Source: an uncultured Acidimicrobiales bacterium (GTDB lineage: Bacteria; Actinomycetota; Acidimicrobiia; Acidimicrobiales; SZUA-35). Taken from it: a stretch of DNA of 36,505 bases. The position numbers were made by a program, and so were the translations under genes. Positions 25,674 through 34,604 of this stretch are shown here, in pieces; the stretch's first letter is position 1, and every line of letters starts with the position of its first letter. The notes under the pieces are model-generated. The model was given only the letters and a program-made list of their open reading frames with translations, searched no databases and had not been told where the DNA came from. The stretch is from positions 1 through 36,505 of the forward strand of contig CALJMD010000474.1 in assembly GCA_937981915.1 (NCBI GenBank). Reading direction: 5' to 3'.

Positions 25674-26963
25674 CTAGATGCGATGCTTGCGGTGCAGGAA
25701 CAGTCCGGATCGGACCTTGGGCACGAAGTAGGTTGACTTCGGAGGCATGACAAGACCATTGTCGGACGCAGCCATAAGTTCGTCCATGGTGACCGGCCGA
25801 GTGACGATGGCTGCTTCTCCCGGCCGAATGAGGTTCCCGGCGTCGGAGTCGGAGCCGTCGACGCTGGATGTTCCGGCCCGGTGGTAGAGCCGGTCGCCAG
25901 GCCTTGTTTCATCAATCTTCAGGACTGGTTCGAAAATCTGCTGTTGCACCCTGACCGGGTCGAGATTGGCCAAGATCGCCGACGGTCCGACGACCGAATC
26001 GTCCAGCGGAAGATCCATGAGGTACCAACACAGCTGACCATCAGCGTCGCGGACCCCGATAGGAACCTCCGACGGTTGTCTGCCGTTGACATCGGTTGCA
26101 GAAACGGCACGGCAGAGAGTCAACAACTCGTCGTGTAACTGTTCGTTTCGATCAAGGGGAAGAATCCGATGGAAGGCCTCGTTTCGAAGTTCCTCGATCG
26201 GAAACACGACGCTGAGCATCCAGTCGATCCCGGGTGACGGTTCCGGATTCGAACCCGGTGTCTCATCGCCGTCCGACAGCCCGCCGTAGTCCAGACGAGA
26301 TGCTCGGTGAACCGATGCGGCTGCCGCCCGGTGATGCCCATCGATGAGATAGAGAGGTTCGTCGTCGAGCGAGATTTCGAGTTGGCGAGCTGCGTCCGGA
26401 TCGTCGATCCTCCAGACCTGCTGGCGTAGCCCGTCCGGCGATACGAAATCAAGCTCCGCCTCGCCCGATGTGAGCTTCTTCAACGCGTCGGCTAGACCGG
26501 TTTGAGGTCGGGCAGCCATCGCGATCGGACTTGACTGTGCCCCCACTACATCGAGGTGGTTGGCCAGGTGGATTGCCCTGTCCTGCTTGGTGCGCTCATG
26601 AATTCGAATCTGGCCGTTGTCGTAGGCTGACACGGCAACTCCGCACACCAGACCGGTTTGGCTGTGATCGCCCAGAGTTAGCCGGTAAACGAAATACCCC
26701 GTTTGATCGGCGAGGTTGAAGACACCGCGATTCAAAAGTGCATCGAGTGAACGGCGACCGGCCGCCAGCAGCTCCGCTGGTGACATCGAGTGGTCGGGCG
26801 ACACATCTTCCGGTGCTCGGGTCACGCCCAAATAGGACAACGGGAACTTCTCAAGGTGCTGCAGGCGATCAGCCGGTGACAGGGCGTCGTGAGGCGGCGA
26901 TGGAACCTCCGACGTCCAAGCGTCACCGATGAGGTCGAGGGAAAGAGGGGAGATCGGTTGCAA
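25674..26963 (-). CDS. DUF1015 family protein, last gene of a serine synthesis operon
   Basis: No biochemical function is established to my knowledge. The family pattern is visible: an opening with FPLSYLGVTRAPE, a central HERTKQDRAIHLANHLDVV, and near residue 200 LYLIDGHHRAAAASVHRA. The DGHHR motif resembles a conserved motif in ParB/SerK-type serine kinases (recalled resemblance, not tested). At 429 residues it is full length. It starts at TTG eight bases after the serC stop, so it is co-transcribed with serA-serC. No serB phosphatase is present, so a role in serine or phosphoserine chemistry is a fair guess from position (inference). Confidence 0.85.
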   Translation of the reverse strand: MQPISPLSLDLIGDAWTSEVPSPPHDALSPADRLQHLEKFPLSYLGVTRAPEDVSPDHSMSPAELLAAGRRSLDALLNRGVFNLADQTGYFVYRLTLGDHSQTGLVCGVAVSAYDNGQIRIHERTKQDRAIHLANHLDVVGAQSSPIAMAARPQTGLADALKKLTSGEAELDFVSPDGLRQQVWRIDDPDAARQLEISLDDEPLYLIDGHHRAAAASVHRASRLDYGGLSDGDETPGSNPEPSPGIDWMLSVVFPIEELRNEAFHRILPLDRNEQLHDELLTLCRAVSATDVNGRQPSEVPIGVRDADGQLCWYLMDLPLDDSVVGPSAILANLDPVRVQQQIFEPVLKIDETRPGDRLYHRAGTSSVDGSDSDAGNLIRPGEAAIVTRPVTMDELMAASDNGLVMPPKSTYFVPKVRSGLFLHRKHRI

Positions 26964-26971
26964 CGCCGTAC

Positions 26972-28066
26972 CTATCCGTGATTCGAAGCGAAGTCGGCCA
27001 TGAAGCTGGTCAGCGCCTCGACGCTTGCGTCGGGCAGCGCGTTGTAGATGCTGGCTCGAATACCGCCAACCGATCGATGGCCCTTGAGGTTCACCATGTC
27101 ATGGGTGGCTGCCTCGGCGATGAAGGTCGATTCGAGCTCTTCGTTTGGTAGACGGAACACGATGTTCATTCTGGATCGGCTCGCTTCGTCGACCGGACTG
27201 CGATAGAAGCCTCCTGATTGATCGATCGCCTGGTAAAGGGCGTCGGAGCGTCGCTGCGAGCGGCTCTCCATTGCGTCCAGGCCTCCGTTGTCCTTGATCC
27301 ACTTCAGCATTTTGTTGGTGCCCCAAATCGTGAACATGGGAGGAGTGTTGGCCAAGCTGTCACCCTTGTGGTGGGTGGCGTAGCTTAAATAGCCCGGGGT
27401 GTTGTCGGGGATGGCGTCGAACAGCTCGGTTCGGGCGAACACGACCGACATCCCGGCTGGACCGAGATTCTTTTGCGCTCCGCCATACACGACGGCAAAC
27501 CGATCCCAGGGAATCGGACGGCTCAGGTAGTCCGATGACATGTCGGCCAGCATCGGAACGCCGGGGTCAGCGAAATCGGCCATGCGGATACCGCCGATGG
27601 TTTCATTGGATGTCACGTGAAGGAACGAAGCCCCGTGACCCATGTCCAGTTCGTCCAGCGACGGCATTCGGGCATAGCTGTCTGCTCCGCCATCCCATGC
27701 GGAGTAGCCGACTCCAAGCTTTTCTGCGTCGGCGAGCGCCTTCTTGCCCCAGGTGCCGCTCACCACGTAGCCGGCTGTCCGCTGGGCGGACAGCACGTTC
27801 ATGGGAAGCATGGCGAACTGCAGCGAGGCGCCGCCTTGGATGAACATGATGCTGAAGTCATCGGGAACTGCGGTGAGTTCTCGAAGCAGATCCAACGTCT
27901 CGTGGTGGACCTGGTCATAGGACGCTGAGCGGTGACTCATCTCGATGAGCGACATGCCGGACTTGTCGAAATCCGGTAGCTCGTCGGCCAGTTCGGACAG
28001 CACGTCGTCCGGTAGTACGCAAGGCCCTGCGCAGAAGTTGTGGACTCGATTTGAGACTGTGGTCAT
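26972..28066 (-). CDS. serC: Phosphoserine aminotransferase
   Basis: PLP enzyme that converts 3-phosphohydroxypyruvate and glutamate to phosphoserine. The opening VHNFCAGPCVLPDDVLSEL, the phosphate-binding MFIQGGASLQFAMLPMN, LHVTSNETIGGIR, ADMSSDYLSRPI and the PLP Lys in VYGGAQKNLGPAGM are all in place, and it ends with VGGIRASIYNALP. 364 residues. I chose ATG 28066, nine bases after GGAG; the track starts five codons earlier at a TTG that overlaps that ribosome site. It lies 99 bases after serA. Confidence 0.96.
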   Translation of the reverse strand: MTTVSNRVHNFCAGPCVLPDDVLSELADELPDFDKSGMSLIEMSHRSASYDQVHHETLDLLRELTAVPDDFSIMFIQGGASLQFAMLPMNVLSAQRTAGYVVSGTWGKKALADAEKLGVGYSAWDGGADSYARMPSLDELDMGHGASFLHVTSNETIGGIRMADFADPGVPMLADMSSDYLSRPIPWDRFAVVYGGAQKNLGPAGMSVVFARTELFDAIPDNTPGYLSYATHHKGDSLANTPPMFTIWGTNKMLKWIKDNGGLDAMESRSQRRSDALYQAIDQSGGFYRSPVDEASRSRMNIVFRLPNEELESTFIAEAATHDMVNLKGHRSVGGIRASIYNALPDASVEALTSFMADFASNHG

Positions 28067-28165
28067 TGAAGGTGACTCCAAAGTGATGTGAGGATGGACC
28101 GAAACGGGGGCAACCGAAAGCGATGGACTGATGAACGTCGCCTGTGTGTCGGCTGCCGATTGGTG

Positions 28166-29368
28166 TTAGGCGTCGAGGTTGACGCTCAACACCTCTTCAA
28201 CAGCGCATAGTTCGGCGACCGCTACGTCGGTCACGGGCTGCGAGACGTTGATGTTGGCGACCGCGGCTTGGCCGCCTACGAACACCTGGTTTTCCATTTG
28301 CTGAACGTTCAGGTCGTGACTGCGCAAGATGGCGAAGACTTCGGCCAGTACGCCGACCCGGTCGAGGTGACGAATGGACAGCTGACATCCGCCCTCGGCT
28401 TCGAGGCGCAGGTTGACGCAGTTGACGGGTTGTCCGCCGGCATAGGCCGAGATGACCTCGACCGCTCCCGAGGCGACCGAGCGTTGGGCCTGAGCGGTTG
28501 ATGCTCCGATGTGATGGGTTCCGACAACTGCGGGGTGTTTGGCCAAGATCGAGTCGAACTCGCCCTGGGAGGAGCCTGGTTCATCGGGCCACACATCCAG
28601 TCCTGCTCGAATCTTGCCTGCATCCAGAGCGGCCAACAAAGCTTCGGCGTCGACGATGTCACCTCGAGAGGTGTTCAGCAGTATCGACCCGGTGCGCATC
28701 TTGGCCAGAAAGTCAGCGTCAACCATGCCGATCGTTCCTGCTGCCTTGGGCACGTGTAGCGACACGACGTCTGACGACGCCAAGAGCTCATCGAGGCTGT
28801 CAACGAGGCGAACCCCGACACTACGGATGGCACTGAGAGCCTGGCTTGATCGGTCTGTCTTTCGAACTGCGGCCACAGACAGTCCGAACGCTTTAGCTCG
28901 TTCGGCGGTGGCGAGACCGATGTCGCCCAGTCCGATAATGCCGAGCTGCTTGCCGTGGAGACCGTCGGACTTCGTGTAGGTCTTCTTGTCCCATCGACCG
29001 GCCCGCAGATCCGCTGTGTTGTCCGGAATCCTACGGTCGATGGACAGCAACAGACCCATGGTGAGCTCAGCCACGGCAATGGCGTTACGTCCAGGAACGT
29101 TGCAAACGTAGATGCCCCGCTGGGACGCGGCGGCTAGATCGATGTTGTCGGTTCCGGCTCCGGCCCGGACGATCAGCGACAGCTGATCGGCGGCGTCAAA
29201 CGCCGCTTCGAGCACCTTGGTGCTGCGGACCACTAGAACCTCGGCTCCAGCTATTGCCTCTGGGAGTGTGTCCGCTGTTAGATCAGGACGTGACACACAC
29301 TCGTGGCCGTCGGCCGATAGTGCTTGGATCGCCGACTCGTCGAGGCTGTCGGCAAGGAGAATACGCAT
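28166..29368 (-). CDS. serA: D-3-phosphoglycerate dehydrogenase with C-terminal ACT domain
   Basis: First step of serine synthesis, oxidising 3-phosphoglycerate with NAD. Motifs: VRAGAGTDNIDLAAA, the Rossmann loop LGIIGLGDIGLATAERA, catalytic Arg in LLNTSRGDIVDAE, Glu in DVWPDEP and His in GTHHIGASTAQAQ. The final ~75 residues form an ACT domain (SIRHLDRVGVLAEVFAIL), which in related enzymes binds serine for feedback inhibition. At 400 residues it is the short, E. coli-like type rather than the ~530-residue form with an extra ASB domain found in mycobacteria. A GGAG lies before the ATG and a strong promoter upstream. Confidence 0.96.
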   Translation of the reverse strand: MRILLADSLDESAIQALSADGHECVSRPDLTADTLPEAIAGAEVLVVRSTKVLEAAFDAADQLSLIVRAGAGTDNIDLAAASQRGIYVCNVPGRNAIAVAELTMGLLLSIDRRIPDNTADLRAGRWDKKTYTKSDGLHGKQLGIIGLGDIGLATAERAKAFGLSVAAVRKTDRSSQALSAIRSVGVRLVDSLDELLASSDVVSLHVPKAAGTIGMVDADFLAKMRTGSILLNTSRGDIVDAEALLAALDAGKIRAGLDVWPDEPGSSQGEFDSILAKHPAVVGTHHIGASTAQAQRSVASGAVEVISAYAGGQPVNCVNLRLEAEGGCQLSIRHLDRVGVLAEVFAILRSHDLNVQQMENQVFVGGQAAVANINVSQPVTDVAVAELCAVEEVLSVNLDA

Positions 29369-29440
29369 GTTTTGGCTCCGTTGGTAAGCTCGGCGCCGGC
29401 GGGGTGCGGGCGGCGAGGTAGAACGGTGTTGCGGGATCGA

Positions 29441-29469
29441 AGTGTAGGCCGCAGTCTGCCCTCGGTCAA
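29441..29469 (-). promoter_or_regulatory. Sigma-70-type promoter for serA-serC-DUF1015
   Basis: On the minus strand TTGACC (29469-29464) and TACACT (29446-29441) are separated by exactly 17 bases, the best -35/-10 pair in the window. The expected start is near 29434, giving a leader of about 66 bases before the serA ATG with a GGAG near its end. No riboswitch was recognised in the leader. Confidence 0.65.
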
Positions 29470-29536
29470 TCTTCGACCGTTGGCGGAGGTTGCTGTGCGG
29501 CTCTCGCTGGGACCTGTTGTCCGCTCCTGTGGCTAG

Positions 29537-30730
29537 CTATCTATGTCGGTCGACAACATCGAGAAACTTTACAAGATCGGCCCAAAGGTCTTCGACGTGC
29601 TCACAGCCGACGCTTAGCCTGACCAGCGATTCGGGGATGGCCTCCTGGCCTTCAAGCCGAGCTCGACGCTCGGCCGTGGACTCCACGCCTCCCAAGCTTG
29701 TGGCCGGCACGATGACGTTGAGAGCGGCGAGGCCTCGGTCGGTGTCGGCAGCTGACCCGGTGGTTTCGAACGAGAGAACGGCCCCCGGGCCGTCCAACGT
29801 CCGTTTTGCCAGCTCGAATCCATGGTGGGTGGACAACCCCGGATAGTGAACTGCGGTGACGGCGGCTGAGTCTGCTAGGCGTTCAGCCAGGACCAGGGCC
29901 GACGTCTGTGAACGATCGAGTCGCACCGGCAGAGTGCGTAAACCTCGAAGTACCAGAAAGGCTTCGAGTGAGCCGATGGTGGCCCCCGAGAGCACGCGTC
30001 GGTAGCGCATCCGATCGGCGAGATCGTGGTCGTTTACGATCACCATTCCGGCCAGTAGGTCGGAGTGGCCACCCATGAACTTGGTGGCGCTGTGTATGGC
30101 AAAGGTGGCGCCGTGCTGAAGCGGCCGCTGGAGCAACGGGGTGGCGAAGGTGTTGTCGACGGCTACCAGGACCTGTTGTTGAGCAGCCTCGGTGCAAATT
30201 GCCGGAACGTCGGCGATTGTCAACAGCGGATTCGATGGTGACTCCAACCAGACAAGATCCGGCGCGGCGTCGTTGATGGCCGTCAACCAGGCAGCTGTAT
30301 CGGACGTCGGAAGCCGTCGAACGGTCCAGTCCAAGTGGGTTGCGCCATGATCCAATGCCGCAGCCACGCCTTGATAGCAGTCATCGGGGGCCAACACCGA
30401 TGCGCCGACAGGTAGAAGATCAAGCACCGCTGACACGGCCGCCATGCCGGAGCCGTAGGCCAAACCTACGGCGTCAATGGTGGGCGCTCCGCCGCTCTCC
30501 AGCTGAGCCACGGTCACTTCAAGTGCGTGGGTGCTGTCGGTGCCGTCACCCCGGGCGTAGTCCCGAGAACCAGACGGGCCGCCGTGGCGAAAGTTCGATG
30601 CCAGATGGATGGGGTGATTAAGCGACGCGCCCGCTTCGCTTGGGCGGCCATTGGTCACGGCGACGGTTTCAGGTCGCAGGCCCCGGACGGAGAAAGCGTT
30701 GTGTTGGTTGTTGGACTGGCCCTCGGTCAT
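29537..30730 (-). CDS. Cys/Met metabolism PLP enzyme (cystathionine gamma-synthase-like)
   Basis: A fold type I PLP enzyme of transsulfuration. Signs include ETVAVTNGRP and HPIHLASNF at the start, YGSGMAAVSAVLDLL, WLESPSNPLLTIADV, VDNTFATPLLQRPLQ, the PLP Lys in HSATKFMGGHSDLLAG, SLGGVESTAERRARL, and the end RLSVGCEHVEDLWADL. Substrate choice among cystathionine gamma-synthase, gamma-lyase and related enzymes cannot be fixed from sequence. The usual Y-x-R-x-x-N-P-T segment reads DYARGDGTDST, keeping Tyr and Arg but losing Asn-Pro. 397 residues, a normal length. Transcribed toward serA and divergent from the MoaB gene. Confidence 0.88.
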   Translation of the reverse strand: MTEGQSNNQHNAFSVRGLRPETVAVTNGRPSEAGASLNHPIHLASNFRHGGPSGSRDYARGDGTDSTHALEVTVAQLESGGAPTIDAVGLAYGSGMAAVSAVLDLLPVGASVLAPDDCYQGVAAALDHGATHLDWTVRRLPTSDTAAWLTAINDAAPDLVWLESPSNPLLTIADVPAICTEAAQQQVLVAVDNTFATPLLQRPLQHGATFAIHSATKFMGGHSDLLAGMVIVNDHDLADRMRYRRVLSGATIGSLEAFLVLRGLRTLPVRLDRSQTSALVLAERLADSAAVTAVHYPGLSTHHGFELAKRTLDGPGAVLSFETTGSAADTDRGLAALNVIVPATSLGGVESTAERRARLEGQEAIPESLVRLSVGCEHVEDLWADLVKFLDVVDRHR

Positions 30731-30738
30731 GAACGGCG

Positions 30739-30744
30739 ATGGTA
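30739..30744 (-). promoter_or_regulatory. Possible -10 box (TACCAT) giving a near-leaderless transcript
   Basis: On the minus strand TACCAT lies eight bases before the ATG of the PLP enzyme gene, with no Shine-Dalgarno between. An ATGACC at 30769-30764 could be a -35, but the spacer is 19 bases. Moderate to weak support. Confidence 0.35.
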
Positions 30745-30815
30745 GCTGTCTGTCGCGTCAGATGGTCATCCCACTGCGGCGCCGCTCAGCTTGGGAGTCC
30801 GGGCAAACTACAGTC

Positions 30816-31349
30816 ATGGAGCACTCAAGTCAGTCCCAGGTCCCGAACTCCGACGCCTCCGAGGCGGCCCCTAAGCCGGCGCCCATGGCGAAGGTTGTGA
30901 CGGTGTCCGACGGTGTGATCGCCGGAACCCGCGAGGACAAGTCGGGTCAGGCGTTGGAAGCTCACTTGCAGGGTGCGGGTTGGGTCGTCGTGGAGCGGCG
31001 GGCGATCGCCGATGGGGTCGAAACGGTGGCGGAAACGTTGACAGAGCTGTGCGTTGAATTCGCCGGGCTGGTCGTGACCACCGGGGGGACCGGCTTCGGT
31101 CCCAGAGATCTGACCCCTGAAGGCACGAAGCTGGTTCTGGAGCGTGAGGCCCCTGGTCTGGCCGAGGCAATGCGTTTGTGTAATCCGAAAGGTCTGGGGC
31201 GATTGTCTCGGGCTTGCGCCGGGACACGTGGCCAGGCGTTGATTTTGAACACGCCAGGGTCCACAAATGGCGCAATCGAGACAGTGGATGCCGTCCTCGA
31301 CGTGTTACCGCATGCGTTGGAGCTTCTGGCCGGGGAGCGGCCGCACTAG
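30816..31349 (+). CDS. MogA/MoaB family molybdenum cofactor protein
   Basis: The family adenylylates molybdopterin or assists metal insertion in molybdenum cofactor synthesis. Motifs are clear: VVTVSDGVIAGTREDKSG, VVTTGGTGFGPRDLTPEGT, the EREAPGLAEAMR helix, LSRACAGTRGQALILNTPGS and the ending VLPHALELLAG. ATG 30816 gives a polar ~22-residue lead; ATG 30885 (MAKVVTVSDG) is nearer the family start and may be the real one, because a TACAGT -10-like box sits one base before 30816. The track's start at 30651 runs into the divergent gene. It overlaps ribD by one base; no other molybdenum genes are here. Confidence 0.88.
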   Translation: MEHSSQSQVPNSDASEAAPKPAPMAKVVTVSDGVIAGTREDKSGQALEAHLQGAGWVVVERRAIADGVETVAETLTELCVEFAGLVVTTGGTGFGPRDLTPEGTKLVLEREAPGLAEAMRLCNPKGLGRLSRACAGTRGQALILNTPGSTNGAIETVDAVLDVLPHALELLAGERPH

Positions 31350-32413
31350 TGGCGGGCACAGCCGACGACGGCGACGGCAGGCTCGACGAGCGGATGATGG
31401 GCCGGGCGCTGCGGCGAGCGGCCCATGCTCGGATCGTTTCGCCGCCGAACCCATGGGTTGGTGCAGTAATCGCGGCCGCGTCTGGCATTGCCTTCGAGGG
31501 TTCGACTCAACGCCCCGGCGGGCCTCATGCGGAGATTGTTGCCTTGGAACGGGCTGGTGCAGCTGCTCAGGGGTCGACGATGTGGGTGACGCTGGAGCCG
31601 TGTAATCATCATGGTCGAACCGGCCCTTGCACCGAAGCCATCATTTCCGCAGGCGTTCGCCGGGTTGTGGTGGCGGTGGTCGATCCCGATGTTCGGGTTG
31701 GAGGCAGCGGTATCAGTCGCTTGCGAGAGGCCGGTGTCGAGGTGCAGGTTGGTGTTGGTGGAGCCGCCGGCGAGACCCTCTTGAGTCCTTATCTTCATCA
31801 CCGGCGGACAGGTCGGCCCTATGTGGTTCTCAAGCTCGCAGCCACTTCGGACGCTGCCACGGCTGCTTCGGACGGCACCAGCCAGTGGATTACCGGGCCG
31901 GCGGCCCGACACGACGCTCACCTGCTTCGAGCTGAGTCGGGGGCCATCGTGGTCGGTGCCGGTACGGTCCGAGCGGACAACCCGGCGCTCACCGCACGCT
32001 CGGTGAACGCACCTGACGGTGGCGATGTCGTTCAGCCGCTGCGGGTAGTGCTCGGTGAGGCGCCGCCGGACGCCGCAGTGCAACCGTGCGAGACCTGGTC
32101 AGGCGATCTTGACGCGCTCCTCAATCATCTTGGTGAGCGAGACGTACTTCAGGTCATGGTCGAAGGCGGGGCGACTGTGGCTCATGGATTCCACTGGCAA
32201 GGCCTTGTGGACCGATACGTTCTTTACTTGGCGCCGGCGCTTATGGGTGGTTCAGGCGGACTTTCCCTTTTCGCCGGTTCAGGGGCGGCCACGATCGAGG
32301 ACCTGTGGCGAGGAGAGTTTGTTGGGATCCGCCCGGTTGGCGAGGACCTTCGATTGGACCTGGTGCCTCCGTCACCGCACTCGAACTCTGACTCTGACTC
32401 TGACTTGACTTAA
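31349..32413 (+). CDS. ribD: Bifunctional riboflavin deaminase/reductase RibD
   Basis: Second and third steps of riboflavin synthesis: deamination then NADPH reduction of the pyrimidine intermediate. The N-terminal zinc deaminase shows PPNPWVGAVI, GGPHAEIVALE (His-Ala-Glu) and VTLEPCNHHGRTGPC (both metal Cys). The reductase domain begins near residue 155 (PYVVLKLAATSDAATAA), with VGAGTVRADNP and QVMVEGGATVAHGF. GTG 31349 is right at the MoaB stop and has GGGGAG upstream; the track's start at 31214 lies inside MoaB. The tail is NSDSDSDLT, encoded by a short tandem repeat, and its last codons overlap the -35 of the ribE promoter. Confidence 0.95.
   Translation: MAGTADDGDGRLDERMMGRALRRAAHARIVSPPNPWVGAVIAAASGIAFEGSTQRPGGPHAEIVALERAGAAAQGSTMWVTLEPCNHHGRTGPCTEAIISAGVRRVVVAVVDPDVRVGGSGISRLREAGVEVQVGVGGAAGETLLSPYLHHRRTGRPYVVLKLAATSDAATAASDGTSQWITGPAARHDAHLLRAESGAIVVGAGTVRADNPALTARSVNAPDGGDVVQPLRVVLGEAPPDAAVQPCETWSGDLDALLNHLGERDVLQVMVEGGATVAHGFHWQGLVDRYVLYLAPALMGGSGGLSLFAGSGAATIEDLWRGEFVGIRPVGEDLRLDLVPPSPHSNSDSDSDLT
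32385..32402 (+). repeat. Three tandem ACTCTG hexamers at the 3' end of ribD
   Basis: ACTCTG occurs three times in a row, followed by a partial copy, and encodes part of the Ser-Asp tail of RibD. It is directly followed by TTGACT and an AT-rich stretch. Slippage here would change only the dispensable tail length. Confidence 0.8.
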
Positions 32414-32432
32414 ACTTAACTTTAAGTATTAC
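32405..32432 (+). promoter_or_regulatory. Promoter for ribE-ribBA, overlapping the end of ribD
   Basis: TTGACT (32405-32410) and TATTAC (32427-32432) are 16 bases apart in a strikingly AT-rich island within GC-rich DNA. The -35 overlaps the last codons of ribD. The spacer holds an inverted repeat CTTAAA-N6-TTTAAG (32409-32426) that could be an operator. The expected start is near 32440. Confidence 0.6.
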
Positions 32433-32450
32433 TCTTCGTTGGGTAGACGG

Positions 32451-32467
32451 GTCGACTAATTGTCGAC
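32451..32467 (+). promoter_or_regulatory. Inverted repeat GTCGAC-N5-GTCGAC in the ribE leader
   Basis: Two GTCGAC palindromes flank TAATT and can form a 6-bp hairpin that ends immediately before the AAGGAG ribosome site (32468-32473) of ribE. It could be an operator or an RNA hairpin that affects translation. No FMN riboswitch consensus is recognisable in this leader. Confidence 0.45.
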
Positions 32468-32478
32468 AAGGAGTACTT

Positions 32479-33057
32479 GTGTTCACCGGAATAGTTGAAG
32501 AGCTCGGATCGGTTCGGACCAGAGACGGGTCTCGCCTTGAGATCAGCTGCCAGAATGTTCTCGACGATGTCGAGCTAGGCGCGTCCATTGCCGTAAACGG
32601 CTGCTGCTTGACCGTGGTCGAGTGGGGCGATGACGGCGATTGGTTCGCAGCTGAGGTCAGCGATGAGACCTTTGCCCGAACAGTTGTCGGCGATTTGCAG
32701 ATCGGCGACCCGGTCAACCTGGAGCGACCGGTTCGACTCAGCGATCGGCTGGGCGGACACCTGGTTCAAGGCCACGTCGACGCCGTCGGCACCATCGTGA
32801 CTCCGAGTCCTGACTTGAAAGTCAAAGTGTCAGGCGAGCTCCATCGATACATCGTCGAGAAGGGTTCGATTACCGTTGATGGCGTAAGTCTCACCGTGGT
32901 CGATCCTGCGGCCGACGGGTTCACCGTTGCCGTGATCCCTCACACCTCCGATGTCACCACCCTGGGACACAAGTCCGAAGGCGATCGGGTGAACATCGAG
33001 GTGGACGTCATGGCGAAGTATGCCGAGCAGCTGCTAGCCGGGCATCTCCGCAGTTAG
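32479..33057 (+). CDS. ribE: Riboflavin synthase alpha chain
   Basis: Dismutates two lumazine molecules to riboflavin. The 192 residues hold the two-fold duplicated barrel: MFTGIVEELGSV at the N-terminus, IAVNGCCLTVV and GGHLVQGHVDAVGTI in the first half, then ITVDGVSLTVV, FTVAVIPHTSDVTTLGHKSEGD and the C-terminal trimerisation helix. GTG 32479 lies five bases after AAGGAG. It has its own predicted promoter, although ribD is only 65 bases upstream. Its partner lumazine synthase (ribH) is not in the window. Confidence 0.96.
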   Translation: MFTGIVEELGSVRTRDGSRLEISCQNVLDDVELGASIAVNGCCLTVVEWGDDGDWFAAEVSDETFARTVVGDLQIGDPVNLERPVRLSDRLGGHLVQGHVDAVGTIVTPSPDLKVKVSGELHRYIVEKGSITVDGVSLTVVDPAADGFTVAVIPHTSDVTTLGHKSEGDRVNIEVDVMAKYAEQLLAGHLRS

Positions 33058-33100
33058 CGACCTGAAAGACTGCATTGCTGCGTACCGGGTCTCGCCGGTG

Positions 33101-33124
33101 CGGCACGGCGGATCAGCCGTGCTG
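33101..33124 (+). terminator. Stable hairpin between ribE and ribBA
   Basis: GCACGGC (33103-33109) and GCCGTGC (33116-33122) form a perfect 7-bp stem with loop GGATCA; two more pairs (one G-T) extend it to nine. No U-run follows, so it may be a U-less terminator of ribE or a leader structure. A TATCCT box (33134-33139) just downstream may be a -10 for ribBA, without a clear -35. Confidence 0.4.
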
Positions 33125-33160
33125 GGGCGAATGTATCCTTGTGTCCGAGACGCCCGAGAA

Positions 33161-33188
33161 AGTGCCTGCAAACAAGTGCTTGCAAACG
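33161..33188 (+). repeat. 14-base imperfect tandem repeat in the ribBA leader
   Basis: AGTGCCTGCAAACA is followed directly by AGTGCTTGCAAACG (12 of 14 identical). The junction contains TGCAA-N8-TTGCA, an inverted repeat. A further AAGTGCTGAG lies at 33201-33210. The block sits 37 bases before the ribBA ATG, a good place for an operator or RNA element. Function unknown. Confidence 0.7.
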
Positions 33189-33224
33189 ATTCGATAGCGA
33201 AAGTGCTGAGGTAAGCGAACCCAA

Positions 33225-34517
<1,293 letters not shown>

Positions 34518-34589
34518 GTACGAGCGGTTTCCTGGCGGAGAATTTGCTCTGAACTGTCTGGCCGCTCTGGCCCGTGACGGGGTACGGCT

Positions 34590-34598
34590 TGGTACCGT
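34590..34598 (+). promoter_or_regulatory. Extended -10 (TGG-TACCGT) giving a leaderless hisG transcript
   Basis: TGG followed by TACCGT matches an extended -10. The ATG of hisG is six bases after it, so the mRNA should begin at the start codon. No Shine-Dalgarno is present, in agreement, and no clear -35 is seen. Confidence 0.5.
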
Positions 34599-34604
34599 GA
34601 GATA

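Noticed and set aside
33162-33197. Possible 11-residue leader peptide (GTG to TAG) before ribBA
   Set aside because: No ribosome site, and no biased regulatory codons; the tandem repeat better explains the sequence.
32414-33224. FMN riboswitch before ribE or ribBA
   Set aside because: The conserved RFN segments could not be found in either leader.
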